In this document: in pieces, positions 10,269 to 18,515 of the stretch
Position numbering within the stretch: the stretch's first letter is position 1
How the letters are laid out: the number at the start of each line of letters is the position of its first letter
Assembly (NCBI RefSeq): GCF_001553935.1
Contig: NZ_CP014232.1
Location: 2,542,001-2,606,000, forward strand
Direction of reading: 5' to 3'
DNA from: Actinomyces oris
GTDB lineage: Bacteria; Actinomycetota; Actinomycetes; Actinomycetales; Actinomycetaceae
DNA: 64,000 nucleotides
Notes under the pieces: generated by a model
Databases searched by the model: none
What the model was told of the DNA's origin: nothing
What the model saw: the letters and a program-made list of their open reading frames with translations, nothing else
Translations under genes and position numbers: made by a program

Positions 10269-10673
10269 GTGGCGAGTACAGCGGGTGGGGCTTTCGGCTT
10301 CGCCTCCGGTCTCATCATTCAGGAGTTCGGCTACGACGACGACGTCGACGAGACCTTGCGACAGGCCGTTGAGGCGGAGACCGGAACCGCTCTGGTGGAT
10401 GAGGACTACGAGGACGTGGCTGACTCGGCCATCGTGTGGTGGCGTGATGACGACGGTGACGTCGACGACCTCACCGACCTCCTCGTGGACGCCCAGGCCA
10501 ACCTTGACGGTGCAGGGCTCATCTGGGTGCTGACGCCCAAGGCACGTACCACCGGAGCCGTCCAGGCCGCCGAGGTGGAGGAGGCTGCCGCGACAGCCGG
10601 CATGCACGCGACCTCTGCCGCATCCATGGGGCAGCACTGGAGCGGTATCAGGGTCTCCAGCCGGGGGCGCTGA
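10269..10673 (+). CDS. DUF3052 family protein
   Basis: A 134-residue acidic protein matching the actinobacterial DUF3052 family. Recognisable features are the IIQEFGYDDDVDE segment near 16-28, the acidic middle part with SAIVWWRDDDGDVDDL near 53-68, and the GLIWVLTPKA segment near 83-92. The function is unknown; family members are often found near aceE in actinobacteria, as here, divergently placed. The start is GTG at 10269, with AAGGAC just before it. The Ala-rich C-terminal part looks like a flexible tail. Confidence 0.85.
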   Translation: MASTAGGAFGFASGLIIQEFGYDDDVDETLRQAVEAETGTALVDEDYEDVADSAIVWWRDDDGDVDDLTDLLVDAQANLDGAGLIWVLTPKARTTGAVQAAEVEEAAATAGMHATSAASMGQHWSGIRVSSRGR

Positions 10674-10838
10674 GGCGAGCCAATGGCCGCGCGGCGAGTT
10701 GCACCCTCAGTGCCGGAGATGAATTGGTGGCCCGTCCAGCGGAGGCGGTAAAGTCTCCGGCTGAGGCTGCCTACGCCCTCAATTGCCTGTGCAGGCACCG
10801 GAAGTTCGGGGAACGTGCTCCCGGCAGCGTCTGCACCC

Positions 10839-10914
10839 GGACCTGTAGCTCAGTTGGTAGAGCAACGCGTTTACACCGCGTCGGTCGTCGGTTCGAGTCC
10901 GGCCGGGTCCACCA
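10839..10914 (+). tRNA. tRNA-Val (anticodon UAC)
   Basis: A full cloverleaf of 76 bases with an encoded CCA end. The acceptor stem GGACCTG pairs with CGGGTCC with one G-T pair. The anticodon stem is ACGCG/CGCGT around loop TTTACAC, giving anticodon TAC. The T-arm has GGTTCGAGTCC. A serine recombinase gene on the opposite strand ends inside this gene, so its 3' side is a probable boundary of the island that follows. Confidence 0.95.
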
Positions 10915-12916
10915 CAAGCTCCGTATACGAACCCTTGGCCTGAGTAACAGGGGCAGGGGCCGAATCATCACCTGAATTGCATCGACGACGCCCGTCCACA
11001 TCGTGGACGGGCGTACTTGTTGTGGGTGCTGCACCCACCGCCGCTTGCTGCGCCGCCCATCGTAGCTGTCGGCTACCGAGTTGGTCGAAGGGTGAGGCCA
11101 GCTCTGCAGTGACGGCGGTGTGGCTCGCGGGATCGATGATGGAGATGGCGCTGCGGTGCACCGTATGCATCGAGCCTGGCTGCACGTCATCGTGGCCACC
11201 CTGAAATGCCGAGCCGCCCGACTGATCCCCAGCACCCTCATCGCAAGAAGAGGTCGCGCTCTCCGTTGTCTTCTCCACACTCTGCGTGGCGGCCGTCTGC
11301 CTACCAGCCACGGCGGCTCCGGCTCGTCGCCCTGCCTTCAGGCTGGTCTGTAGTGCTGGTGGTGGGATGATGGGGCGGCCATCTTCGTCCACCGCTGGAT
11401 TGACGAGGATGCGCTCGAAGAACACCTGGTTGAGCAGCTTCTTCAGGTGATCCGGTGCCGCCAGGTACAGCCGGTGGCAGTCCTCCAGGAGGTCGAGCGC
11501 CTGGGTGAGGTGCTGCTCCACCAGGGCGGCGTCGGCCGTGTAGCCGTCTAGATCGCGCTGGATCGCAAGGATGCCGCTGGTTACCTGGTCTTGTTCCTTC
11601 TTGAGAAGATCCAGGGGGATAGCTCCGGCGTAGTGGGCTTCGAGCAGCTTGTGGCGCCGGTCTTCTAGCTGTTGCTGCCGTGTAGTTAGGCGCTGGATGT
11701 CTTGCTGGCGGTTGGCCTGGATGTGTGCGAACTCCGCGCGCAGGTAGCGCTCGATCTCGCGGCGGTCATCGCTACTGAGCCGTATCTGCTGGTAGAGCTC
11801 GGCCACGCGGGCTTCCACCTCGTCGATGAGCACCGCCTTGAAGGTGCAGTCGTGCACCCGATGGCGGCGGGCGCATACGAAGTAATGGTAGGTGCCACTG
11901 GCACGCGAGGTGGCGTGCTGCACCAGCAGGCGGGCACCACACAGGCCGCAGACGATGGTGCTCTTGAGGTGATGATTGTGCGTACGCTGCCGCTCGCCGT
12001 TGGTATGAGCGGTCAGGATGTCTTGCACCGTCTGCCAGGTGGCGGCGTCCACGAGAGGCTTGTGCGCCCCAGCGTACTCCACGCCTTGGAAGGAGATGAC
12101 ACCCTTGTAGTAGGGGTTTCGCAGCAGCGTTTGCAAGAGTCTGACCGAGACAGGGTTGGCAGGCTTGCGGGCGGTTGGTGGGATGGTCAGCCCACGATTA
12201 TTGAGATGCTCCGCCAACCTCCGCACTGTCCAGTTACCCGCCGCATACTCGGTAAACGCCAGCCGCACCAGCGGTGCGCGCTCCTCATCCAAAGCGACCG
12301 TCCGAACCTCTCTCCCATGCTCATCCCGCCCCCGCACATTCACATACCCCAGCGGCGCCTTACCCAGTGTTCCGCCGTTTCTGGCTTTCTCGCCCATCCC
12401 CTTGATGACCTCATTAGCCAGGTTGCGGCTGTAGAACTCAGCGATGCTGCTCATAATGCCATGCAGCAGCATCCCACCAGGCGTCTGGTCGATGTTCTCC
12501 GACGTCGATACCAGCCGGACACCGGCGTCCTCGAAGGCCCGGTTGATCTCCACATCATCGGCTCGGTTGCGGGCTAACCGGTCCAGCTTGTGGACGATGA
12601 CGTAGTCGATGCCGCCGTCCTGTTTGAGGTAGGCCAGCATCTTCTGCAGCTCAGGACGGTTCGCGGAGCGGGCGGACTCACCACGGTCGGCGAACTCCTT
12701 CACCACCAGCGCACCCATCGACTGGGCTTTGCGCTTATTCGCTTCACGTTGAGCGGGTAGGGAGAAGCCTTCCTCGCTACCACCACGCTGGGCCTGCTCC
12801 CGGGTGGAGACGCGGATGTATGAGACGGCCCGCTTGGGAGTGAGCTGGGCGGCCATAGCCACAAATGGGTCAGCGCCGACTGCCGCTGCACCGCCTTGTG
12901 TTGATCCTGCTTCCAT
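10871..12916 (-). CDS. Large serine recombinase (site-specific integrase), C-terminus reading into tRNA-Val antisense
   Basis: A 681-residue large serine integrase. The resolvase domain has catalytic S37 in YIRVSTREQ and the HKLDRLARN motif near 109-117. A recombinase domain follows (about 185-300), then a zinc ribbon with C323, C326, C348 and C357, and a coiled-coil region around 365-480. The ATG at 12916 is preceded by AAAGGAGG. After about residue 545 the sequence is low in family features, and roughly the last 47 residues are antisense to the hairpin and tRNA-Val. The original stop codon was probably lost or displaced on integration; the enzyme may still work. It is the likely driver of the island. 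Confidence 0.9.
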   Translation of the reverse strand: MEAGSTQGGAAAVGADPFVAMAAQLTPKRAVSYIRVSTREQAQRGGSEEGFSLPAQREANKRKAQSMGALVVKEFADRGESARSANRPELQKMLAYLKQDGGIDYVIVHKLDRLARNRADDVEINRAFEDAGVRLVSTSENIDQTPGGMLLHGIMSSIAEFYSRNLANEVIKGMGEKARNGGTLGKAPLGYVNVRGRDEHGREVRTVALDEERAPLVRLAFTEYAAGNWTVRRLAEHLNNRGLTIPPTARKPANPVSVRLLQTLLRNPYYKGVISFQGVEYAGAHKPLVDAATWQTVQDILTAHTNGERQRTHNHHLKSTIVCGLCGARLLVQHATSRASGTYHYFVCARRHRVHDCTFKAVLIDEVEARVAELYQQIRLSSDDRREIERYLRAEFAHIQANRQQDIQRLTTRQQQLEDRRHKLLEAHYAGAIPLDLLKKEQDQVTSGILAIQRDLDGYTADAALVEQHLTQALDLLEDCHRLYLAAPDHLKKLLNQVFFERILVNPAVDEDGRPIIPPPALQTSLKAGRRAGAAVAGRQTAATQSVEKTTESATSSCDEGAGDQSGGSAFQGGHDDVQPGSMHTVHRSAISIIDPASHTAVTAELASPFDQLGSRQLRWAAQQAAVGAAPTTSTPVHDVDGRRRCNSGDDSAPAPVTQAKGSYTELVVDPAGLEPTTDAV
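10988..11014. terminator. Hairpin downstream of tRNA-Val
   Basis: A perfect 12-bp stem (10988-10999 with 11003-11014) with a 3-base loop lies about 75 bases after the tRNA. It probably terminates the tRNA transcript, and so chromosomal sequence may extend at least this far before the island begins. Confidence 0.65.
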
Positions 12917-13758
12917 ACACTCAATCCTCCTTTCGCTTACCCGTTTGTCCAGACATACGAGCCATCATGGCCGATGTCTCTTTCCATTGACGCTCAGAAT
13001 GCCCGCAAAGTCCAGTGCGAAGTGAAGAGGCACAGGGGGTGGAGAGTACACAGGAGAGGCTGCGAAGTACGGCGCGAGCGTGGTGCACCACTGGCTGGAA
13101 CGGCCTGCCATGCACCGCGCACCTCGCATTGGCGACGGCAGCATGCTGGGGAACCATCCGTGGCTCTACCTGGTCAGATCATGGGGTGAGAGCAGTGCCT
13201 GAGGTAGCAATCAGCAGGGAGAGCGAAGCGGCACTGGGTGACTGAAGAGCAGGAGGCTGTTGAGCTCCGTGGTAGCGGAGGTACCGAGTGACGTCATGAA
13301 CAGTACCGATACCTGTCTATAGGATACCGGCTGGCACCACGAAGGACCCAGCCAGGGCAGCTAACGGCCTAGCAGAGGCGACGCCACCGGGCGACAGTGG
13401 TCGCGCCTGGCCACGCAGCCAGCAGAGGAGGGGAGCCCGAGAAGGGGCACCCAGTCGCCGCCACAAAGCAGCACCAAACCGCCAGACAGCGCCGAAAGGT
13501 GTGAATGGTTGAGTGCAGCGATGCGTCGAGCGGGGCGTCTGGCGATGCGTCTTGAAGAGCAACTACTTAAAACTTCAAAAAAACTACTATGTCATCATAG
13601 GTGATGACTAAATTTTCTAAGATCGGTCACTAGTTCGGACTATGTGTCTGGCTCCGATTTTCATAAACTTGTTTTAGTTGGGCAGTATAGATGATATGGT
13701 GTGCGCAGATAGGCGTCGGCGCATTTTGCTGTCAGATGAAATGGAAGGATGTCGTAGG
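12917..13758. other. Non-coding stretch upstream of the recombinase
   Basis: About 840 bases with no convincing gene; short open frames lack ribosome-binding sites and family features. The first part is GC-rich; the last 200 bases turn AT-rich. A perfect palindrome GTCATCA-4-TGATGAC at 13591-13608 may be an operator. This could hold the recombinase promoter and an attachment-site remnant, but no repeat of the tRNA end was found in it. Confidence 0.4.
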
Positions 13759-14325
13759 ATGCAAAGACTAATAGCGGCAGCGACTATACTAACTGCCTTA
13801 ACGGCATTCACGTCCCTAATAACAACTTGGTATGTAATTCGTTTGGATGGCCAGAGATCGAAGAGTGACGCATTTTTTCGTCTCACAGCGGTTATCAATA
13901 GTGACGACATGAGGCGAAAGCGAGGGGAGGTGTACTCCCTGAATAGGAATGAATTCTCAAAGTGGACGCCTGAACAGCGGAGTGCTGTCGATGACTGGCT
14001 GGCTTGTCTGGATTTATCGTTGACACTATATAAAGCCAATGCAATTAATCGCGACATATACATGTATATGTTCGGTGACGTAACTCTACGTACCGTCTAT
14101 CAGGTTGTCCCATACTGTAACAGCGAAGTTGATGCTCGGGGCGATCAGTTCCTAATTCCGATGCGTTTAGCCATACCTGAAGTTGTTTCCAAATGGCGGT
14201 CTCTGGCTCACAAGAACAGATTTCCTTTACAGTTAACTGTGTCTCGAGAGTCTCAAATCAAAATTACTCCAGATAGCTTCGAAGGGGATGCAGCCTTAAA
14301 GTCTTTCTCTCAACTGCGTCATTAG
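13759..14325 (+). CDS. Hypothetical membrane-anchored protein of the island
   Basis: A 188-residue protein from the ATG at 13759, which has GGAAGG about 10 bases upstream; the same frame is open from 13678 and an ATG at 13741 is an alternative. A single hydrophobic helix covers about residues 3-23, followed by a soluble part rich in Arg, Asp and aromatic residues with no recognised motif. The layout (short anchor, then a helical domain) resembles DUF4760-like proteins, a weak comparison. Codon use is clearly AT-richer than the flanking chromosome, which supports recent transfer. Confidence 0.55.
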   Translation: MQRLIAAATILTALTAFTSLITTWYVIRLDGQRSKSDAFFRLTAVINSDDMRRKRGEVYSLNRNEFSKWTPEQRSAVDDWLACLDLSLTLYKANAINRDIYMYMFGDVTLRTVYQVVPYCNSEVDARGDQFLIPMRLAIPEVVSKWRSLAHKNRFPLQLTVSRESQIKITPDSFEGDAALKSFSQLRH

Positions 14326-14422
14326 TCTGACCCAGAACTCTTACCAAGAGCGCATTTTGATGCTGTGGTATAATTAGAATAATGTTAAAATGATTGTGTC
14401 CTTAAAAAGAGGAGTGTCCATC

Positions 14423-15229
14423 ATGCCCATCCACCAAGACTTTCTCACCACCACCCTCACCGCCGCCGCGAAGATTGCAGCTGCGAACTTTGGCAATCTC
14501 TCTCACTCGGTCAAGGTGGGAGATCGCAATCAAGTCCTGACAGAGACCGACCTGGAGATCGGCCATTTCCTGACGGACGCAATTCGCACAGCATACCCTG
14601 ACCATAATATCATCGACGAGGAGCTGGGCTGTATCGATAACGGGTCGCGCTACACCTGGGTGGTTGACCCGATCGATGGGACGAGTAACTTCGCGGTGGG
14701 GCTACCACAGTATGGCATTATGCTTGGGCTGCTCGATCACGACACACCAGTGGCTGGTGGCATAGCCCTGCCTGCCTTTGACGAGCTCTACGTTGCGACC
14801 AAGGGCGCGGGTGCCTGGTGTAATGATCAGAAAATCCATGTCTCGCGTGAAACCGACCTTGCTAATAGTCTCGTCGCCTATGGTATTGACGGCCACCCTG
14901 AGGATCCAGCCCGGACAAAGCGCGAGGCTGAACTGCTTGGTGCCATCATCCTCTCGATCCGTAATCTCCGCTCGTCTAATAGTGTCGTCGACCAAGCAAT
15001 GGTTGCGAAGGGTGCCTATGGTGCCTGCGCCAACCAAACGAGCAAGATCTGGGACAACGTCGCGCAGCAGATCATTATTGAGGAAGCAGGCGGCGTCTAT
15101 ACCGATATTGCTGGTAACTCCATGGATTACCACAACGCCCTGAACCGCTCTCACGAGAACTTTACCTGGCTGGCGGGAGCGCCGGAGCTGCATCGGCAGT
15201 TGGTGAGGGTGGTGGAGAAACCACAGTAG
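14423..15229 (+). CDS. Inositol monophosphatase family protein
   Basis: A 268-residue Mg-dependent sugar-phosphate phosphatase. Metal-binding motifs of the family are all present: the EELG segment with E67, the signature WVVDPIDGTSNF with D82 and D85, and KIWDNVAQ with D211 followed by EEAGG. The substrate cannot be told; inositol-1-phosphate, histidinol phosphate or PAP are all used by relatives. The ATG at 14423 follows AAAGAGGAG; an earlier in-frame ATG at 14390 lacks one. It stands alone in the island. Its base composition is intermediate between the AT-rich island genes and the chromosome. Confidence 0.85.
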   Translation: MPIHQDFLTTTLTAAAKIAAANFGNLSHSVKVGDRNQVLTETDLEIGHFLTDAIRTAYPDHNIIDEELGCIDNGSRYTWVVDPIDGTSNFAVGLPQYGIMLGLLDHDTPVAGGIALPAFDELYVATKGAGAWCNDQKIHVSRETDLANSLVAYGIDGHPEDPARTKREAELLGAIILSIRNLRSSNSVVDQAMVAKGAYGACANQTSKIWDNVAQQIIIEEAGGVYTDIAGNSMDYHNALNRSHENFTWLAGAPELHRQLVRVVEKPQ

Positions 15230-15693
15230 ATAACAGCAGATAAGAGCCACTATTTGAAGTTAATTCGGGAGTTTCTTTGATGAAATGAAATTTGAGTAGC
15301 GTTGAGTGAATTGATGCCACTAGCATGTTAATAGTTGCATACAATGTATGTTAGAGTGCATTCGTATTTTATGCGAAACAACTTGCAAACTGGTGACGGT
15401 TGAGATTTATTTGTAGGATGTTGGTCGGTCCGATCAATCTCATGTGATACGTGAGCGACTCAGTGTCCGTGCAGTGAACGTGAGTGGTTCCGCCGCCGAG
15501 TTGATTAATGAGCACCTGGAATGCTGTGGTTTTCGTTCGTCTCTCAGTGTATCCTCAGTACCCATGCTCGCTATGGAGATGCTGACCGTTGTACCGCGTT
15601 TTTCTTGACAGTAACTACGGTAACTGTTTTTGCCGGTTGGACAGGGGCAGATAATTATAAGAGTATTTGCTCGTGACATGAAGGGTATAGTCA
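15230..15693. other. AT-rich intergenic region of the island
   Basis: About 460 bases of AT-rich sequence with no convincing gene on either strand. A weak inverted repeat with arms ACAGT/ACTGT lies near 15610-15630 followed by a T run, possibly a terminator. Nothing else was recognised. Confidence 0.4.
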
Positions 15694-16290
15694 TTGAGTG
15701 TGTCAAATCGACTGAATAACTTAGATTGGGATTTTTGGAAATTTGCGTCACTCTGTTTGTTTGCGTTTGCTGTTATGGGGTGTTTCAATTCTTTCTACAG
15801 GAACGCCTTGAATGTTGTCTGTGGGGTGTGTAGTATGTGTATGCCATGGGTTTTGGCGATCATATATTATAAGAGTGATCGTGAATCTAAGATGAACGAG
15901 TATTGTGCGTTTATGATTTGCGTGTTGTCTATGGGGGTTCTGTGGGTAATCAACGACTATTTTATTGATTGTATTGTTGGTATCAGCAAACTAAAGTCGT
16001 CTGATAGTCGCGGACCGTGGTTTGCTCGGCTTATTATTAATTATGATGTCAACTCGGTTGCGACATTGTTTGTAGGGATCCAATGGTGTTTGCTATATGT
16101 GCTAAAGGGTTGTTTGCTTGGAGAATTTAAGGAACACGTCAAGAGGGTCAAGCGAGTGGGTTTTATGCTGCTGGGCACTCTCGTCAGCGCTTTGGGCTTG
16201 CCATGGGGTTTTCCTTTCTTGGTGGCTTTAGGGGAGTTATTTTTTTCTAGCCGCGATGATTTATTAGAGGTGAGCGGTGGTGGAAAGTAG
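15694..16290 (+). CDS. Hypothetical multi-spanning membrane protein of the island
   Basis: A 198-residue protein with four or five hydrophobic helices (about 16-35, 40-60, 70-90, 118-140 and 150-178), rich in Cys, Phe and Met, with no recognised domain. The start is uncertain: TTG at 15694 has AAGGG 8 bases before it, and GTG at 15700 is an alternative. The AT-rich base composition matches the gene at 13759 and differs from the chromosome, so it is a transferred gene. It could be an immunity or exclusion-type protein, but nothing in the sequence proves this. Confidence 0.5.
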   Translation: MSVSNRLNNLDWDFWKFASLCLFAFAVMGCFNSFYRNALNVVCGVCSMCMPWVLAIIYYKSDRESKMNEYCAFMICVLSMGVLWVINDYFIDCIVGISKLKSSDSRGPWFARLIINYDVNSVATLFVGIQWCLLYVLKGCLLGEFKEHVKRVKRVGFMLLGTLVSALGLPWGFPFLVALGELFFSSRDDLLEVSGGGK

Positions 16291-16448
16291 TTAGCTATTT
16301 TGACGAGAAGACTAAGGAGCTCACATAAACCATCTGACCCCTCCTCTGTTCTCCCTCAGCCCTCCCACCTTCCATCTGGTCCATCCCTCTGCTTCACTCT
16401 CCCCCCAATAGCCCCACCACTCACCAAAGGCCAAGGAAGGGGAGACCA

Positions 16449-16802
16449 ATGCAGCCAAAGACGGAAGACAACAAGAGACAGACATCACCAACCACCGACT
16501 GCCCAGCCTGGTGCATCGGCCACAACGCCGATGCACCAGACAAAGATGACGACCACCTCCACGAAGCCGCCCCAGCCCTCATACCCTGCATCACCCTAGA
16601 ACGCACCACCGATGAGACTGGCACCATCCACCATCACCCCACCGCCACCGAACTCACCCTAGTGCGCTACCAATACCCACACGACAGCGACACCTGGCTC
16701 TACATAGGCGACGGCTCCCACACTCACGGCCTCGACATCACCCTAGAGAGCGCCCGTCGGCTGGTGAGCACGCTGGCTCGGTATGTGGAAGATGAGGGGT
16801 GA
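16449..16802 (+). CDS. DUF6907 domain protein
   Basis: A 117-residue protein with the DUF6907 pattern: CPAWCIGHN near residue 18 (two Cys three residues apart, then His), a middle beta-rich part with TLVRYQY, and a helix near the end (LESARRLVSTLARYV). Such small proteins are common on actinobacterial mobile elements and prophages; their function is unknown, though the Cys/His residues suggest metal binding. The sequence is rich in His, Thr and Asp. It lies 158 bases after the membrane protein gene and is convergent with the HTH gene. Confidence 0.7.
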   Translation: MQPKTEDNKRQTSPTTDCPAWCIGHNADAPDKDDDHLHEAAPALIPCITLERTTDETGTIHHHPTATELTLVRYQYPHDSDTWLYIGDGSHTHGLDITLESARRLVSTLARYVEDEG

Positions 16803-16898
16803 GTGGGTTGCGGCTGGCTGAGCGACGTCGTTGCTGACAATGAGCGCGCCGTCTGCTGGTGGCGTTCGGCCTGGTGCTACACATCTGCTGTGTGCCGC

Positions 16899-17339
16899 TC
16901 ATGCAGCACCGGGTCTGGGACGCAGGGCAATGCCGGTGGTGTGGAGGTAGCGGCGGACGGTCTCGGCATGCACGCCGAACTGGCGGCCGATGGTGGCGCA
17001 GGACTGGCCGGCGAGGTAGTGCTGCTCGGCCTGGTGCTTCTGCTCGTCGCTCAAGCCACGTGGCCGGCAGGGGATGCCCCGAGCGGCGCGGAGGTCACTG
17101 ACCTGTTGCCTGCTGATGCCATAGCGCTGGCAGATCTCGCGTACTGGCGTGCTCTGCTGGTACAGGGTGATCACCTCATCCTTCTGCGCTGGCGTAAGGC
17201 GGGTGTGATGCTGGCGCAGGCGCTGAGGCGGGGGAGTGGCTATGGTGGTCGTAGTGGTTCTGTTGTCGGGTGGCAGCGTCTTGGCGAACTTCAGTAGTGT
17301 CTGCCAGTTCTTGGTGACAGAGGTAAGGAGGGCCACCAC
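16899..17339 (-). CDS. Tandem helix-turn-helix protein, recombinase-associated type
   Basis: A 146-residue protein from GTG 17339 (GTG 17336 is an alternative). After a short N-terminal helix and a Thr-rich linker it has two successive HTH units: about 57-90 (VREICQRYGISRQQVSDLRA) and about 100-135 (CATIGRQFGVHAETVRRYL). Such small double-HTH proteins, ending in a basic LRPRPG-like tail, are found beside serine recombinases in actinobacterial elements, where they may assist DNA binding. The frame stays open far upstream but only because it overlaps the DUF1266 gene out of frame. It starts 48 bases downstream of that gene. Confidence 0.6.
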   Translation of the reverse strand: MVALLTSVTKNWQTLLKFAKTLPPDNRTTTTTIATPPPQRLRQHHTRLTPAQKDEVITLYQQSTPVREICQRYGISRQQVSDLRAARGIPCRPRGLSDEQKHQAEQHYLAGQSCATIGRQFGVHAETVRRYLHTTGIALRPRPGAA

Positions 17340-17386
17340 AAGCTTCCGCCGCCCCGCCCCGTCGCGGACGCCGTTGGCGAGGTTCC

Positions 17387-18427
17387 TCAGGCGCGCTTGG
17401 CGAACCGGTGGCACTGGTCGGCATGGGTCCCGAAGTGCTGGGGGCGGTGCTGTCCGCGGACAATGACCTGATCGTCGACCCAGCGCTCCCACTGTGTGGC
17501 GTGCCTCCGCTCGCCAGCCCCCAGCGGCATCGCCACGCCGGCGTCGAGCAGGTCGTCGAGGATCAGGAACGAGGGCTCGGGAGTCTCGACGTCCCAGTCG
17601 ATGAGCCCCCATGGCCCGTCGGGGCTGAGGAGAACCAGCGAGCGGTTGAGATCGTGCAGGTCGTTGAAGTGCTCGTCCTTGCCACTCGTGGAGCTCCAGT
17701 ACCAGCGTGCCAGCCGGAACGACTCCGACACCTGCGTCCAGCTCCGATAACGCTCTCGCAGCCCCTGATCCAGGATCGCGAGCGTGTCCCAGGTCTCGTC
17801 CTCGGTCAGCCACCCCAGCGCGAATCCACAGCGCGTCAGCATGCCGGCACGCACCAGGTCCCAGGCGGAGAAGTCCACGTTGCGGATGTCGCGATCATTG
17901 TTGAGCATGCGCTCGAGGCGCCACAGTGTCTCTGCTGCGTCTGAGGATGACTCGGCAGTCTCTCGTAGTTCGTGGCGTTCGGCCTCCGCCAGGGAGGTGT
18001 CGACCCAGCGGGCGCGCTCGGCATCGAAACTGGTGCGGTGCCCGGAGGTGATGAGCCAGTGGACCTGGGAGAGAAGGTCGGCGCGCGAGCACACTCCCCA
18101 GTCGAGGGAGAGCATGGTGCGCGTGCCGTCAAGATCGGAGCAGGCGAGCCGGTCCCACGGGTCCCGGCGGCACAGGGAGTACGGCGCGCAGATCGCCAGG
18201 AGTCGCTCATGCGGGCCGGCGGTGAACTCGTCGGGCTCGGAGTGTCTGACGGGTCGATGATGCTCGGTGAGCTCATTCCATGTGGACTCCTCGCCCCGGT
18301 GCGGGGTTGAGGCTGCCTTATCGCGGCGCAAGCGTATTTTTTGATGGATTGATTTGGAGATCTCGACGGTGGCGATCACTCCAAAAACTACCAGCGCGGC
18401 GGAGAGGAGCAGGGTCTGCATGGACAT
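17387..18427 (-). CDS. DUF1266-like membrane-anchored protein
   Basis: A 346-residue protein with one N-terminal transmembrane helix (about 5-24) and a large cytoplasmic domain. The Trp-rich segments LSLDWGVCSRADLLSQVHWLI near 107-127, FSAWDLVRAGMLTRCGFALGWL near 185-206 and the YRSWTQVSESFRLARWYWSS part resemble DUF1266 proteins, whose function is unknown. The ATG at 18427 has no clear ribosome-binding site; an ATG at 18421 is possible. Its composition is chromosomal, so it may be the first gene outside the island, although it lies next to the HTH gene. Confidence 0.6.
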   Translation of the reverse strand: MSMQTLLLSAALVVFGVIATVEISKSIHQKIRLRRDKAASTPHRGEESTWNELTEHHRPVRHSEPDEFTAGPHERLLAICAPYSLCRRDPWDRLACSDLDGTRTMLSLDWGVCSRADLLSQVHWLITSGHRTSFDAERARWVDTSLAEAERHELRETAESSSDAAETLWRLERMLNNDRDIRNVDFSAWDLVRAGMLTRCGFALGWLTEDETWDTLAILDQGLRERYRSWTQVSESFRLARWYWSSTSGKDEHFNDLHDLNRSLVLLSPDGPWGLIDWDVETPEPSFLILDDLLDAGVAMPLGAGERRHATQWERWVDDQVIVRGQHRPQHFGTHADQCHRFAKRA

Positions 18428-18515
18428 GACGAGAATTGTGCAACATGTGAACAGGTGAGTGCCACATTGATGTGCACGCCTCGACTCAAGATTATTGAGT
18501 TGAATGCCTGTTTAT

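Noticed and set aside
13317..13562. An 81-codon minus-strand frame upstream of the recombinase
   Set aside because: It has no ribosome-binding site and no family feature, and its Arg/Ala/Leu-rich composition looks like chance coding in GC-rich sequence.
16300..16599. A 99-codon plus-strand frame overlapping the DUF6907 gene
   Set aside because: It is Pro/Ser/Thr-rich out-of-frame text; the DUF6907 frame has the recognisable Cys motif and explains the region.
17340..17813. N-terminal extension of the tandem-HTH protein to 304 residues
   Set aside because: The extra part overlaps the DUF1266 gene in another frame on the same strand and has shadow-frame composition; the GTG at 17339 gives a normal small HTH protein.
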